A DNA stretch of 19,725 nucleotides from Pseudomonadota bacterium (GCA_018241865.1 JAFECY010000052.1:1-19725); one strand, 5' to 3'; positions 1 through 7,859 are shown, counted from the stretch's first letter. A program made the numbers and translations. Notes: a model not told the origin generated them from the sequence alone.

Positions 1-41
1 GCGCTGTATAAGCTACTGCGCGGGACAATCTGCGGCCTGCA

Positions 42-1088
42 TCAATGCCGGCTGAAAAAATCCCACATCACGTCATTGGCCGAGATGGCTTGCGAAGCAG
101 GCGTGCCGACCATTTTGCTCGAACCCGGCCAAGAGTGCCCACCGGTTTCGGTGACGCACAACTGCACTTCGCTTTGACCCTTGCAAGCTGAATACACTTC
201 GCAATATGCGCCATCCTTGTCGAGCACACGACGCGGCGCGGCGCTGCAGCCATCCAGCTTCACCCACTTGGCGATGGTGTCCGGCACCGACACGTAATCG
301 GTGACTGCGGCTTTGTTGAGCGAGCCCGAACCCGCGCCGCCGTTGAATTGCACGTGGTTGTCGTCTTTGGCGTGGATGTGCAGCACCGACACCGCGCGCG
401 ACGGTGTGCAATGGCGCGTGTTGTCGGTGCCGGCTACCGGCGCGATGGCGGCGAACAGGTCTGGCGCATCGCAAGCCAAACGGTAAGCCATCATGCCGCC
501 GTTCGACATGCCGGTGGCGTAGATGCGCTTGCGGTCGATGTTCAACCGATTTGATACGTCGCCGACCACCTGACGAATGAAGCCGACGTCATCGACATCG
601 TTGTCGCGTGCGCCGCCGCAGCAGTTGCCGGCGTTCCAAGTCGCCAGCTTGCCGCTTTTCAGTTTGCTGTAACCGTTGGGGAAGACGGCAACGAAACCTT
701 CGCGATCCGATTTCGTAATCAGACCGTACTTGCTGTCGTCGGCTTCAAAATCCATGTTGCCGACACCGCCGTGCAATGCCACCAGCATCGGCGCGGGTTG
801 GGCGGGGTCATAACCGGTTGGCACGTGAATCCGGTACATCCGTTCCAATCCATCATGCTGGATGGTGTAGCGATAATCGCCCGGTTGGGAAATTCTACCT
901 TGCGGGCCGGCTTCGGCATCGCCGCCCTTTCTGGTGGCGGTTTGTTGGTCGGCTTTCTGCTGCTGACGCTGCTGCCAGCGTTCTTTCAGGCGCTGGCGCA
1001 GCGCGCCGTCCTGCGCGGCGGCAGGCAGGGAATGGAAAGCAAAGGCGCAGGTCAGCAGGCTCAGGGCAAGGCGGGCGGAATGGTGCAT
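42..1088 (-). CDS. Secreted PHB-depolymerase/feruloyl-esterase-type alpha/beta hydrolase
   Basis: A 348-residue exported serine esterase of the polyhydroxybutyrate depolymerase (LpqC-like) family, expected to cleave ester bonds in the periplasm or outside the cell. Residues 1-25 form a signal peptide (LPAAAQDG cleavage region). A Q/R-rich linker follows at about 28-50, then the hydrolase domain from about 70 to the end. The nucleophile elbow G-M-S-N-G puts the catalytic Ser at 195; Asp242/243 in HAKDD and His318 in GGHSWPG complete a plausible triad. Several Cys residues (156, 157, 206, 227, 281, 296, 302, 311) suggest disulphides. The frame stays open far upstream, but AGGAGA lies 7 nt before the ATG at 1088 and the signal peptide starts there; an ATG at 1094 is too close to that site. 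It is divergent from the P450 gene. The family is clear; the substrate (PHB oligomer, feruloyl ester, other) cannot be read from sequence. Confidence 0.88.
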   Translation of the reverse strand: MHHSARLALSLLTCAFAFHSLPAAAQDGALRQRLKERWQQRQQQKADQQTATRKGGDAEAGPQGRISQPGDYRYTIQHDGLERMYRIHVPTGYDPAQPAPMLVALHGGVGNMDFEADDSKYGLITKSDREGFVAVFPNGYSKLKSGKLATWNAGNCCGGARDNDVDDVGFIRQVVGDVSNRLNIDRKRIYATGMSNGGMMAYRLACDAPDLFAAIAPVAGTDNTRHCTPSRAVSVLHIHAKDDNHVQFNGGAGSGSLNKAAVTDYVSVPDTIAKWVKLDGCSAAPRRVLDKDGAYCEVYSACKGQSEVQLCVTETGGHSWPGSSKMVGTPASQAISANDVMWDFFSRH

Positions 1089-1145
1089 GGTCATTCTCCT
1101 TTTGGGTGCTGTGCCGATTTTCCCGCCATGCCACGCCGGGCGGCC

Positions 1146-1163
1146 AGCAAATTCACATTTGCT
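1146..1163. promoter_or_regulatory. Palindrome and ATTTGC repeats in the esterase/P450 divergent region
   Basis: AGCAAAT-TCAC-ATTTGCT is a perfect 7-4-7 inverted repeat. ATTTGC recurs in direct orientation at 1170-1175 and 1180-1185. The cluster sits in the only non-coding space between two divergent genes, where a shared operator would be expected. No regulator gene is adjacent, and I see no convincing -35/-10 pair, so the regulatory role is inferred. Confidence 0.3.
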
Positions 1164-1296
1164 TACCGAATTTGCATGGATTTGCCACAACAATTGCGTG
1201 GTCGCTTCAAAATTGTTTGGGAAAAGACGGATTGGACTCGCCACGAAAATTGGCGCAGACAGAAATATCAGGATGGGGCGCACATGGGTGATAATC

Positions 1297-1341
1297 CGGG
1301 TTCGCGCCTGCGAACACCAGCAGGCATGACCCACGAACCCG
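1297..1341. repeat. Nested hairpin just upstream of the P450 start
   Basis: The outer arms CGGGTTCG (1297-1304) and CGAACCCG (1334-1341) are perfect complements. Inside them GCCTGC (1306-1311) pairs with GCAGGC (1320-1325) around an 8-nt loop. The structure overlaps two candidate P450 start codons (1284 upstream and 1326 inside), which argues that this stretch is not coding and that the P450 starts at 1359. It may be a 5' UTR structure or a copy of a dispersed intergenic repeat. Confidence 0.5.
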
Positions 1342-1358
1342 ATCAAACCCGCATCCGC

Positions 1359-2771
1359 ATGACGAACACCGCATCGCACCCAAACAAAACATTTCCGCCC
1401 GGCCCGCCGACTCCCCTGTTCGGCCTGCTGCTGGCGCAGGAACTGGTCGCCAACGCATTGGGTGCGGTGCAGCGGCTGCAGCGCGAACATGGCGATGTGC
1501 TGTATTTCCGCATCCTGCAGGAATCCTTCTACTACCTGTTTTCGCCCGAGCAAATCCGCACGGCGATCGTGGAGCGGGCGGACGACCATATCCGCCACGA
1601 GCGCGCCATTGACGTGTTCACGCAAATCTATGGCGCGAATGTGCTGACCACCGAAGGCGAGGCATGGAAGCGTCAGCGCCGCATCTTGATGCCCGGCTTC
1701 CTGCCTAAAAAAGTGGCAGGCTATCTCGGCCTGATGACTGCCGCTACCAACGACAACCTTGCAAGCTGGTTCACGCAGGGCAAGGGCGAGAGCATCACCA
1801 TCGATGTCGGCAACTTTACGCGCAAGGTTACGGTCGATGTGATCCTGCGCGTGTTGTTTAGCCATCAGACCAGCGAAACCGATTCGTTCAGGGCGCTGGA
1901 GGCTACGTTGACTCTGGAACACCAGAGCATGCGCGAACTCTACTGGCCGAAGACGCCGCCAGACTGGATGCCCTATCCGGGACGCACTGCCAAGCTCAGA
2001 GCCAAGGACGTTTTGCAAAAACTCATCAGCGATCGAATCGCCGTGCGCCGCGCCGGTCGAGCCAGTCGCAGCGAAGGAGACGACAACACCGATTACCTCG
2101 CCATGCTGCTGTCGGCGCAAGACGACGAAGCGCAAAACAAGTCGGCGGCGACGCTTTCCAACGACGAGATCCGCGACAACTGCATGGTCATCTTCGCCGC
2201 CGGTCACGACACCACCGCTACCGCGCTGACGTGGTGGATCGCGCTGATGGCGCAGCATTCAGAGTACGCAAGCAAGGTACGGCAGGAAATCGCCGAGGTG
2301 CTGGGCGAGCGCATGCCGGCGGCGGAAGACTTCGCCAAGTTGAACTGGCTCAACGCCACGCTCAAGGAAGCTTTGCGTCTGTACCCGCCGGCACCGCTGT
2401 TGTTCGTGCGGCGCGTGACGCAAGACATTACGTTAGGCGAGTGGACGATTCCCAAGGGCAGCAACCTCAGCGTGCCGGTCTGGCATGTGCACCACGATGC
2501 GCGCTGGTTTCCCGAACCGGATACATTCCAGCCAGAGCGCTTTCTGCCCGGCGCGCCGGATATTCCGCGCGGTGCTTATCTGCCCTTCGGCACCGGCCCG
2601 CGTGTCTGCATCGGCCAGCATTTCGCCATGATGGAAATGGCGCTGATCGCCGCGCTGCTGATCCGCGCATTCGACTTCACACCGACCGATGATGCCGGTA
2701 TGCCCAAGCCAAAAATCGCAATGGTGTTGCAGCCAGAACGTGCGTTGCGGATCAACTTCACCCGTCGCTAA
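1359..2771 (+). CDS. Cytochrome P450 monooxygenase
   Basis: A 470-residue soluble cytochrome P450 that would use heme, O2 and electrons from a separate redox partner to hydroxylate an unknown substrate. Landmarks are a proline-rich hinge PPGPP (13-17), helix C WKRQRR (103-108), I-helix oxygen-binding AGHDTT (281-286), ExxR E337-R340, and the heme loop FGTGPRVCIG with thiolate ligand Cys417. No membrane anchor or fused reductase is seen, and no ferredoxin gene is nearby. The start is uncertain. ATG 1284 has a weak AGGA about 10 nt upstream and ATG 1326 lies in a hairpin. ATG 1359 gives a normal-length N-terminus before the PPGP hinge, so I chose it although it has no clear ribosome site. An RlmN-like gene follows after 17 bp, suggesting co-transcription. 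Confidence 0.93.
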   Translation: MTNTASHPNKTFPPGPPTPLFGLLLAQELVANALGAVQRLQREHGDVLYFRILQESFYYLFSPEQIRTAIVERADDHIRHERAIDVFTQIYGANVLTTEGEAWKRQRRILMPGFLPKKVAGYLGLMTAATNDNLASWFTQGKGESITIDVGNFTRKVTVDVILRVLFSHQTSETDSFRALEATLTLEHQSMRELYWPKTPPDWMPYPGRTAKLRAKDVLQKLISDRIAVRRAGRASRSEGDDNTDYLAMLLSAQDDEAQNKSAATLSNDEIRDNCMVIFAAGHDTTATALTWWIALMAQHSEYASKVRQEIAEVLGERMPAAEDFAKLNWLNATLKEALRLYPPAPLLFVRRVTQDITLGEWTIPKGSNLSVPVWHVHHDARWFPEPDTFQPERFLPGAPDIPRGAYLPFGTGPRVCIGQHFAMMEMALIAALLIRAFDFTPTDDAGMPKPKIAMVLQPERALRINFTRR

Positions 2772-2788
2772 TTTATTCTGATCCCGGC

Positions 2789-3823
2789 ATGCAGATCGCC
2801 CACATCCGCCAACGCCTGCGCGAACTCGGCGCACGACCGGAACACGAGCAGCGCGTGCTGCGCGACTGGTTGCAAGTGCGGCCGCACGACAGTGGTCGCC
2901 GTCGCCCGGTCGATTATCTGCCATTGGCCTTGCGCCTAGCTTTACCCAGCATCGACGCCGAGTTGCGCGGCATGGCGCGGCTGGTGGCGACGCACCCAGT
3001 GGACGACGGTTCGGCTCGGCTGCTGGTCGGTTTGCACGATGAGCAAATGGTCGAAAGCGTGCTGCTGCCGCGCGGTGGTCTGTGCATTTCCAGTCAGGTT
3101 GGATGCGCGGTCGGCTGTCAGTTTTGCATGACCGGTCGCAGCGGCTTGCTGCGTCAACTTACCAGCGGTGAAATGCTGGCGCAAGTAGCGCTGGCGCGCA
3201 CGCAGCGGGCAGTGAAGAAAGTCGTCTTCATGGGCATGGGCGAACCGGCGCACAACCTCGACAACGTGATGGACGCCATCGAGTTGCTCGGCACCGAAGG
3301 TAATCTCGGTCACAAGAACATCGTGTTCTCCACCGTGGGCGACGCGCGCGCCTTCGAGCGCCTGCCGCAAGGTTCGGTCAAGCCGGCTTTGGCCGTGTCG
3401 CTGCACACGACCAAAGCCGACTTGCGCGAACGCTTGCTGCCGCGCGCACCGAAGTTCACGCCAGAAGAACTGGTGGCGCTGGCCGACGACTACGGCCGCG
3501 CCACTGCCTACCCGGTGCAATATCAGTGGACTTTATTGGAAGACATCAACGACGGCGAAGATGAGATCGATGGCATCGTCAAATTGTTCAAGGGCAGATA
3601 CGGCGTGCTTAACATCATTTCCTTCAACACCATCCCCGACAGCGCATTCACACGACCGAGCGAGGAGCGCGCGCGGGAGATGATTCGGATATTGCACCGA
3701 CGCGGCGTACTGGCCAAGTTGCGCGATTCGGCGGCGCAGGAAGTGGATGGCGGGTGTGGGCAGTTAAGGGCGCGGGCGGTGATGCAGACGCAGAGGACGG
3801 TGGTGAGGATTCAGGCCGGATGA
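2789..3823 (+). CDS. RlmN/Cfr-family radical SAM RNA methyltransferase
   Basis: A 344-residue protein with the whole RlmN-type catalytic layout. The radical SAM cluster CAVGCQFC holds Cys106, 110 and 113. The upstream conserved Cys99 is in CISSQVGC and the methyl-carrying Cys323 is in GGCGQLR near the C-terminus. GMGEP (149-153) is the SAM-binding motif. Such enzymes methylate C2 of A2503 in 23S rRNA (and A37 of some tRNAs) or, in Cfr, C8 of A2503. It is somewhat shorter than the roughly 380-residue E. coli RlmN, with a reduced N-terminal region. It sits behind a P450 gene rather than in the ndk/ispG/hisS neighbourhood where betaproteobacterial rlmN is usual, so it may be a second paralogue; I therefore give no symbol. 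The ATG at 2789 has only a weak ribosome site, consistent with coupling to the P450. Confidence 0.88.
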   Translation: MQIAHIRQRLRELGARPEHEQRVLRDWLQVRPHDSGRRRPVDYLPLALRLALPSIDAELRGMARLVATHPVDDGSARLLVGLHDEQMVESVLLPRGGLCISSQVGCAVGCQFCMTGRSGLLRQLTSGEMLAQVALARTQRAVKKVVFMGMGEPAHNLDNVMDAIELLGTEGNLGHKNIVFSTVGDARAFERLPQGSVKPALAVSLHTTKADLRERLLPRAPKFTPEELVALADDYGRATAYPVQYQWTLLEDINDGEDEIDGIVKLFKGRYGVLNIISFNTIPDSAFTRPSEERAREMIRILHRRGVLAKLRDSAAQEVDGGCGQLRARAVMQTQRTVVRIQAG

Positions 3824-3833
3824 AGTGAAGCAA

Positions 3834-4031
3834 TTAGCTCAACGCCGCTGTCGCCGCCTCTTCCGGCGTCGCGCCTTCGTAGAACAAATCCATGAACCAT
3901 TCGATTTCTTCCTCGATGTGTTCTTGCGCTTGCGCCAGCGTTGCGCCGCCTTTCACCAGAAAGCTTTCTACTTCTCCGCACCACGCGATCAGCGCGACGG
4001 TTTCTGGATCGAGTTGTTCTTTTCGTGCCAT
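3834..4031 (-). CDS. Small acidic protein of unknown function, coupled to the response regulator
   Basis: A 65-residue, acidic, largely helical soluble protein that I do not recognise. It has no signal peptide or membrane segment. One Cys (18) lies in the segment ALIAWCGEVESF, followed by an alpha-helical Glu-rich stretch HIEEEIEWFMDLFYEG. Its ATG lies one base after the TGA stop of the receiver-domain gene (TGA-C-ATG), the classic arrangement for translational coupling, which supports it as a real gene and links it to that response regulator. It converges with the RlmN-like gene, with a 10-bp gap. A partner or accessory protein for the response regulator is a guess from context only. Confidence 0.7.
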   Translation of the reverse strand: MARKEQLDPETVALIAWCGEVESFLVKGGATLAQAQEHIEEEIEWFMDLFYEGATPEEAATAALS

Positions 4032-4032
4032 G

Positions 4033-4407
4033 TCAGTCGCCTTTGTTCAACGTCCCGATTGCCTTGAGCAGTTCCGTCGGATCGACCGGCTTGCTGAGAA
4101 AGGCGGTCGCGCCTTGGCGCATGCCCCAGATGCGGTCGGTTTCCATATCCTTGCTGGTCAGGATGATGACGGGGATGTGGCTGGTGGCGTCGTCTTTGGT
4201 GATGGCGCGGGTAGCTTGGAAACCGTTCATGCCGGGCATCACCACATCCATCAGCACCAAGTCGGGCAAATCTGTTTTTGCTTTGATGATGGCTTCTTCG
4301 CCGCTTTCGGCGGCGACGACTTCGTAACCCGCCTTGCCCAGAATGTCGAACAAAAAATGACGTACGGTGGATGAGTCGTCAACGATTAGTATTTTTTTAA
4401 TTGCCAT
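4033..4407 (-). CDS. PilH/CheY-like single-domain response regulator
   Basis: A 124-residue stand-alone receiver domain. The acidic pocket is Asp10/Asp11, the phospho-acceptor is Asp54 (VLMDVVMPGMNG), and Thr84 and Lys106 complete the switch residues. The wording MDVVMPGMNGFQATRAI and W-G-M-R-Q-G-A-T is typical of PilH, the twitching-motility receiver, but no pil or che genes are next to it, so 'PilH-like' is as far as the sequence goes. The start is placed at ATG 4407 because GGAGA lies 7 nt upstream; the frame extends to an ATG at 4446 without a better ribosome site. It follows the adenylate cyclase gene by 81 bp on the same strand and is coupled to the 65-residue gene downstream. In pseudomonads the Pil-Chp system controls an adenylate cyclase, which makes this pairing suggestive. 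Confidence 0.9.
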   Translation of the reverse strand: MAIKKILIVDDSSTVRHFLFDILGKAGYEVVAAESGEEAIIKAKTDLPDLVLMDVVMPGMNGFQATRAITKDDATSHIPVIILTSKDMETDRIWGMRQGATAFLSKPVDPTELLKAIGTLNKGD

Positions 4408-4452
4408 GTCCCAGTCTCCAGATGGGGATACATTCTGCTGCATCATACAACG

Positions 4453-4470
4453 GCTTTCTGCACAGAAAGC
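4453..4470. promoter_or_regulatory. Palindrome upstream of the response regulator
   Basis: GCTTTCTG-CA-CAGAAAGC is a perfect 8-2-8 inverted repeat between the cyclase stop and the response-regulator start. A minus-strand TATGAT (4447 to 4442) could be a -10 box, placing the palindrome across the spacer and -35 position, as for a repressor operator. It has no following T-run, so a terminator is less likely. Confidence 0.35.
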
Positions 4471-4488
4471 GCATTAAATTGCAGCTTG

Positions 4489-6243
4489 TTATTTTCCTTG
4501 CATGACTTCCACGCCGTTCCAGTCGGCGGGTACGCCGCTGGCCAACAGGCGGCGCGCGCGTTCCAGATAAAGCAGACTGGCTTGATCGTTAGGCAGGTGC
4601 GTCAGGATGGCTTCAAAGGCGGTGACGGCTTCAGCGAAGCGGGCGGCGAAATAGAGATTGACCGCATCTTGCCATGCGCCAGCCAACGCTTGCTTGGCCT
4701 GACGCAGTGCGTCATCGTCGGCGTCGAACACTTCGTGGATCAACACGTAATCGTGCTTGCCCTTGACTTGAATGCGGTCGAGAAAACGCGTCTGAAACGC
4801 GGCCGGGTCTTCTAGCCGAGCCAATGCATCGCCGCTGGCCACGATGCCGACGCCATAGTGCTTGGTGATGCCTTCCAGCCGCGAGGCGAGGTTGACCGCA
4901 TCGGCGATCACGGTGCTGTTCATGCGCTCGTCTTCGCCCACCGTACCGAGGATCAGGCTGCCGGTGTGCAGGCCGACGCCGATGGCGATCGGCTGGCGGC
5001 CGTTGGCGACACGCTCGCGGTTGTATGCCGCCACCTTGCGCTGCATGTCGATGGCCGCAGCGATGGCGCTTTCCGGCGCGGCGGGGAACAGCGCCATCAC
5101 CGCGTCGCCGATGTACTTGTCGATCACGCCGCCGTGATCGCGGATCACCGGGCCGACGCGACGCAGGAAGGCGTTGATGAAGCTGAAATTCTCGCGCGGC
5201 GTCATCGACTCCGACAACGTCGTGAACGAACGGATGTCCGAGAACAGCACTGTCATCTCTTGCTGCACATGGTCGCCCAGGCGCAGATCGACCACACTTT
5301 TCTTTTGCAGAAATTCGAGAAAGGAATGCGGCACGAAGCGGCCGTAGGCTTTCAGAAGTGATTCCAAGTCCTTGGAGTAAGTGTCGATGGTCTGTGCCAT
5401 CGTGTTGAAAGATTTGCCCAGATTGCCGACTTCATCGCCCGACAGGGTCGGCGCGCGCACGTCGAACTCCTTCAGCGCGAACCGCTGCACCACGCTGTTC
5501 AACAGTCTGATGCCCTTGGTGAGTTGATAACCGACGAACACCGACAACAAGGTGGCGACCAGCAGCGCCAGCGCCGTGATGACGACCGAGGCGACCTTCG
5601 ATTCGCGCAGCGCCGCCTGCATGTTGCTGTCGGCCAGATCGACGCCGAGTATGCCGAGCAGCTTGCCATTGCCATCCAGAATGGGCGCATAGGCCGAGAG
5701 GGAATTGGTGTTGTATTTCGGATCGGGAGTGAATTCCTTCTCTACCATCAGCGCTTTGTCTCGAAAAGCCTGCTGGATGAGTGGGCGACCGCTGATGTCA
5801 TACGGCAGGCCGAAGTGCGAAATTTCTTCCGCCACTTTTTCGCCACGCTTCTGCCGCGCCACCAGTATCTGCACGTCGGCATCGACCAAAAAACGACTGG
5901 CCTGGGAGTCGGGAGTGGGCGTCAGGATATAGACGTATTTGATGAGTGCCGGCTCGGCCGCGCGAATGTGCTGCAACTGACTGTCGATCAAACGATAATC
6001 CGCCGACTGTTCGACTTTCTCCACCTGCGCCGCGCTCAGTTCGGGTGCCATTTGCGCGAGCAAGCGGCTGGCGGCCGGCACGTCGATGGTGGCTGCGCCG
6101 AGATGAGCAATGTCGCGGATGCGGCTGCGAAAATCGTCGGTCAGGCTGCGCTGCAACAGCGAATAGGAAAACCCCGTCGCGCTCAAGGCGATCGCCACCG
6201 TCACGAGAAATAGTGCGAGGATGATTTTGAGGCGGATGCTCAT
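4489..6243 (-). CDS. Membrane-bound class III adenylate cyclase with periplasmic sensor and HAMP
   Basis: A 584-residue inner-membrane cyclase predicted to make cAMP. TM1 is about 7-29, a periplasmic Cache-like sensor about 30-215, TM2 about 217-239 and HAMP about 240-292. A short linker leads to the catalytic domain, about 328-505. The metal-binding Asp residues are 336 (LFSDIRSF) and 380 (KYIGD). The base-specifying residues Lys376 and Asp448 are the adenylate pattern rather than the guanylate one, and Asn451 and Arg455 are the transition-state residues. The C-terminal tail (about 510-575) is helical and TPR-like. A functional homodimer would be needed. The start at ATG 6243 begins directly with the TM1 helix; the frame extends to 6327, which would add an unlikely Arg/Cys-rich extension. 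The gene diverges from apt and precedes the PilH-like receiver on the same strand. Confidence 0.9.
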   Translation of the reverse strand: MSIRLKIILALFLVTVAIALSATGFSYSLLQRSLTDDFRSRIRDIAHLGAATIDVPAASRLLAQMAPELSAAQVEKVEQSADYRLIDSQLQHIRAAEPALIKYVYILTPTPDSQASRFLVDADVQILVARQKRGEKVAEEISHFGLPYDISGRPLIQQAFRDKALMVEKEFTPDPKYNTNSLSAYAPILDGNGKLLGILGVDLADSNMQAALRESKVASVVITALALLVATLLSVFVGYQLTKGIRLLNSVVQRFALKEFDVRAPTLSGDEVGNLGKSFNTMAQTIDTYSKDLESLLKAYGRFVPHSFLEFLQKKSVVDLRLGDHVQQEMTVLFSDIRSFTTLSESMTPRENFSFINAFLRRVGPVIRDHGGVIDKYIGDAVMALFPAAPESAIAAAIDMQRKVAAYNRERVANGRQPIAIGVGLHTGSLILGTVGEDERMNSTVIADAVNLASRLEGITKHYGVGIVASGDALARLEDPAAFQTRFLDRIQVKGKHDYVLIHEVFDADDDALRQAKQALAGAWQDAVNLYFAARFAEAVTAFEAILTHLPNDQASLLYLERARRLLASGVPADWNGVEVMQGK

Positions 6244-6353
6244 GCTTGAAGGATGGGGTGGGTATGAACACCGTGTTTTACGTGATTTGGCGCGACCGGT
6301 CAATCCGTGCGCTATGATGCGCTGCATACCGACAAAAAGAGAGAGACGCTTCG

Positions 6354-6851
6354 ATGGATTTGCAAACGCTCGTGCGCGAGGTGCCGGACTTCCCCATACC
6401 CGGCGTCCTGTTCCGCGACATCTCGCCCATACTCGAATCGCCGCCAGCCTTAAATTTCGCGCTCGACCGCATGGTCGATCAGGTCGATATAACGCAGATC
6501 GATCTGATCGTCGGCATCGAGTCGCGCGGCTTTATCCTCGGTGCGGCGCTCGGCGCGCGCTTCGGCAAGGGCTTCGTCCCGTTGCGCAAGGCCGGCAAGC
6601 TGCCGCCGCCGGTCGAGTCCTTGAGCTACGCACTCGAATACGGCAAGGCCACGTTGGAAATGCGCGCCGGCCACGGCCGCGTGCTGATCGTCGATGACGT
6701 ACTGGCCACCGGCGGCACGCTCAACGCCGGCATCTTGCTATGCCAGCGCGCCGGTTATGAAGTCGTCGGCGTCAGTGTGCTCATCAATCTGGAGCAGCTC
6801 AACACATTGCGCTTCAAGGGCAAGGCCATTCATGCCGTGCTGCATTATTGA
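6354..6851 (+). CDS. apt: Adenine phosphoribosyltransferase
   Basis: A 165-residue cytoplasmic purine-salvage enzyme joining adenine and PRPP to give AMP and pyrophosphate. The N-terminal DFPIPGVLFRDISPIL (12-27) is the Apt signature. GIESRGFILG (54-63) and the PRPP loop VDDVLATGGT (113-122) follow in the expected order. It is slightly shorter than E. coli Apt (183), mostly at the ends. The purine-rich AAAGAGAGAGA upstream serves as ribosome site for ATG 6354. A TATGAT at 6313-6318 could be its -10 box, though no -35 hexamer at 17 nt is convincing. The adjacent divergent adenylate cyclase also handles adenine nucleotides, but a functional link is not shown. Confidence 0.96.
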   Translation: MDLQTLVREVPDFPIPGVLFRDISPILESPPALNFALDRMVDQVDITQIDLIVGIESRGFILGAALGARFGKGFVPLRKAGKLPPPVESLSYALEYGKATLEMRAGHGRVLIVDDVLATGGTLNAGILLCQRAGYEVVGVSVLINLEQLNTLRFKGKAIHAVLHY

Positions 6852-6866
6852 GCAGGTGTGCCTCGC

Positions 6867-7859
6867 TCACGAACCCAGCCCCTTGTACAAAAACAAGCCA
6901 TACCCTGCCAGCAGCACGAACCCGACTACGCGCGGCAGCCGACCCCAGATCATCATCGACAGGAAGTGCAGCACGCCCGCGCCGAGGATGATCCACACCC
7001 CCCACTGCAGGAAGCCGGGCACGGCGATGTTTTCCATCAGCGCGAACAGGCCGATGCACATCGGAATGCAGATGTGGCCGTCGCCCACCTGCGAGCTGAC
7101 CACGATATCCTGCCGCCCGACGTGCGCGTAGTAGATCGCGAGCAAGGCGTTGGGCACCACCATGAGCGCGCCGGAAAGCCAGCCGAGGTTGGACAGGTTG
7201 ATGTAAGGATTCTTCGCCGCCGTTACCCAGTTCACGAGGTAATCCACGCTCAGATAAATCAACCAGGCGCACAGGCCGATCGCCAGCAGATCAAAGATGA
7301 TCGACCAATGAATCGACTGATTTTTCCGCACGTTGTTCTTCAACACCTCGAACACGTGCAGCACTTGCCAGAACAGGAACAGGCCGACCAGCACCAGCCC
7401 ATCGTAGAAATCCAGCACGCCATCGCGAGCCAGCGCCCACAGTGCGCCGGTGAACAGGAACATCGCGATCAACGTCAGCAGCAGGTCGAGCCGGTACAGG
7501 CGCTGCTGGCTGTCTTTCTTCTTTTTCGCGCCCTTGCCCGACGCGGCGGCATAGCACACCGACGTCAATCCTAGAATCAAAGTCAGATTGGTGACGTTGT
7601 TGACCAAGCTGTTTTCGAGTACCAGCTTGCCGTTGCCGGCGGTGCGATGCATCACGAACACGAACACCAGATTCGCGAAGCCGGAACAGTAGGGCATGAT
7701 GAGCGTGCCCAAGATCGTGCCCTCGAAACCCTTGCTTTCGATCGCATGTAAGCGCCAGATCATCAGAAAAGAAGCGGCGATGAAACCGACCAGCAGCACC
7801 AGCGGGTTGGTCAGCCAAGGTTGGAGGGTGGTAAGAAATTCAGGCACGCGACGGTTCAA
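6867..7859 (-). CDS. CaCA-superfamily (sodium/calcium exchanger-like) membrane protein, atypical
   Basis: A 330-residue polytopic inner-membrane protein with about ten hydrophobic segments and the two alpha-repeats of the cation/Ca2+ antiporter (CaCA) superfamily. The first runs from GTILGTLIMPYCSGFAN (47-63) to LVNNVTNLTLILGL (85-98). The second runs from ALMVVPNALLA (231-241) through DIVVSSQVGDG to MCIGLFAL. In exchangers that carry Ca2+ the repeats hold acidic ligands in P-E/P-D motifs; here those positions read P-Y (56-57) and P-N (236-237). The fold is preserved but the transported ion is doubtful. A lysine-rich cytosolic loop (AKKKKD, 111-116) separates the halves. The start is taken as TTG 7859 because no ATG precedes TM1; GTG 7847 is an alternative. 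It converges on apt with a 15-bp gap. Confidence 0.75.
   Translation of the reverse strand: MNRRVPEFLTTLQPWLTNPLVLLVGFIAASFLMIWRLHAIESKGFEGTILGTLIMPYCSGFANLVFVFVMHRTAGNGKLVLENSLVNNVTNLTLILGLTSVCYAAASGKGAKKKKDSQQRLYRLDLLLTLIAMFLFTGALWALARDGVLDFYDGLVLVGLFLFWQVLHVFEVLKNNVRKNQSIHWSIIFDLLAIGLCAWLIYLSVDYLVNWVTAAKNPYINLSNLGWLSGALMVVPNALLAIYYAHVGRQDIVVSSQVGDGHICIPMCIGLFALMENIAVPGFLQWGVWIILGAGVLHFLSMMIWGRLPRVVGFVLLAGYGLFLYKGLGS

Noticed and set aside
12..37. Similarity between 12-37 and 8515-8540 (about 21 of 26 bases), both just after a gene end.
   Set aside because: A match of this quality is expected about once by chance in a window of this size, and it does not extend.
771..1358. In-frame extension of the P450 upstream to 771.
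   Set aside because: It runs antisense to the esterase and through a hairpin; nothing in it looks like a P450 N-terminus.
1089..2258. The esterase frame stays open on the minus strand for a further 390 codons, suggesting a fusion protein.
   Set aside because: This part is antisense to the P450, has no domain-like sequence, and a ribosome site plus signal peptide mark the true start at 1088. Long antisense openness is common in GC-rich genes.
5524..6213. Long plus-strand frame opposite the cyclase gene, and similar antisense frames opposite moxR, tgpA, ylqF and groEL.
   Set aside because: They mirror the codon pattern of strongly supported genes and have basic, low-complexity translations.
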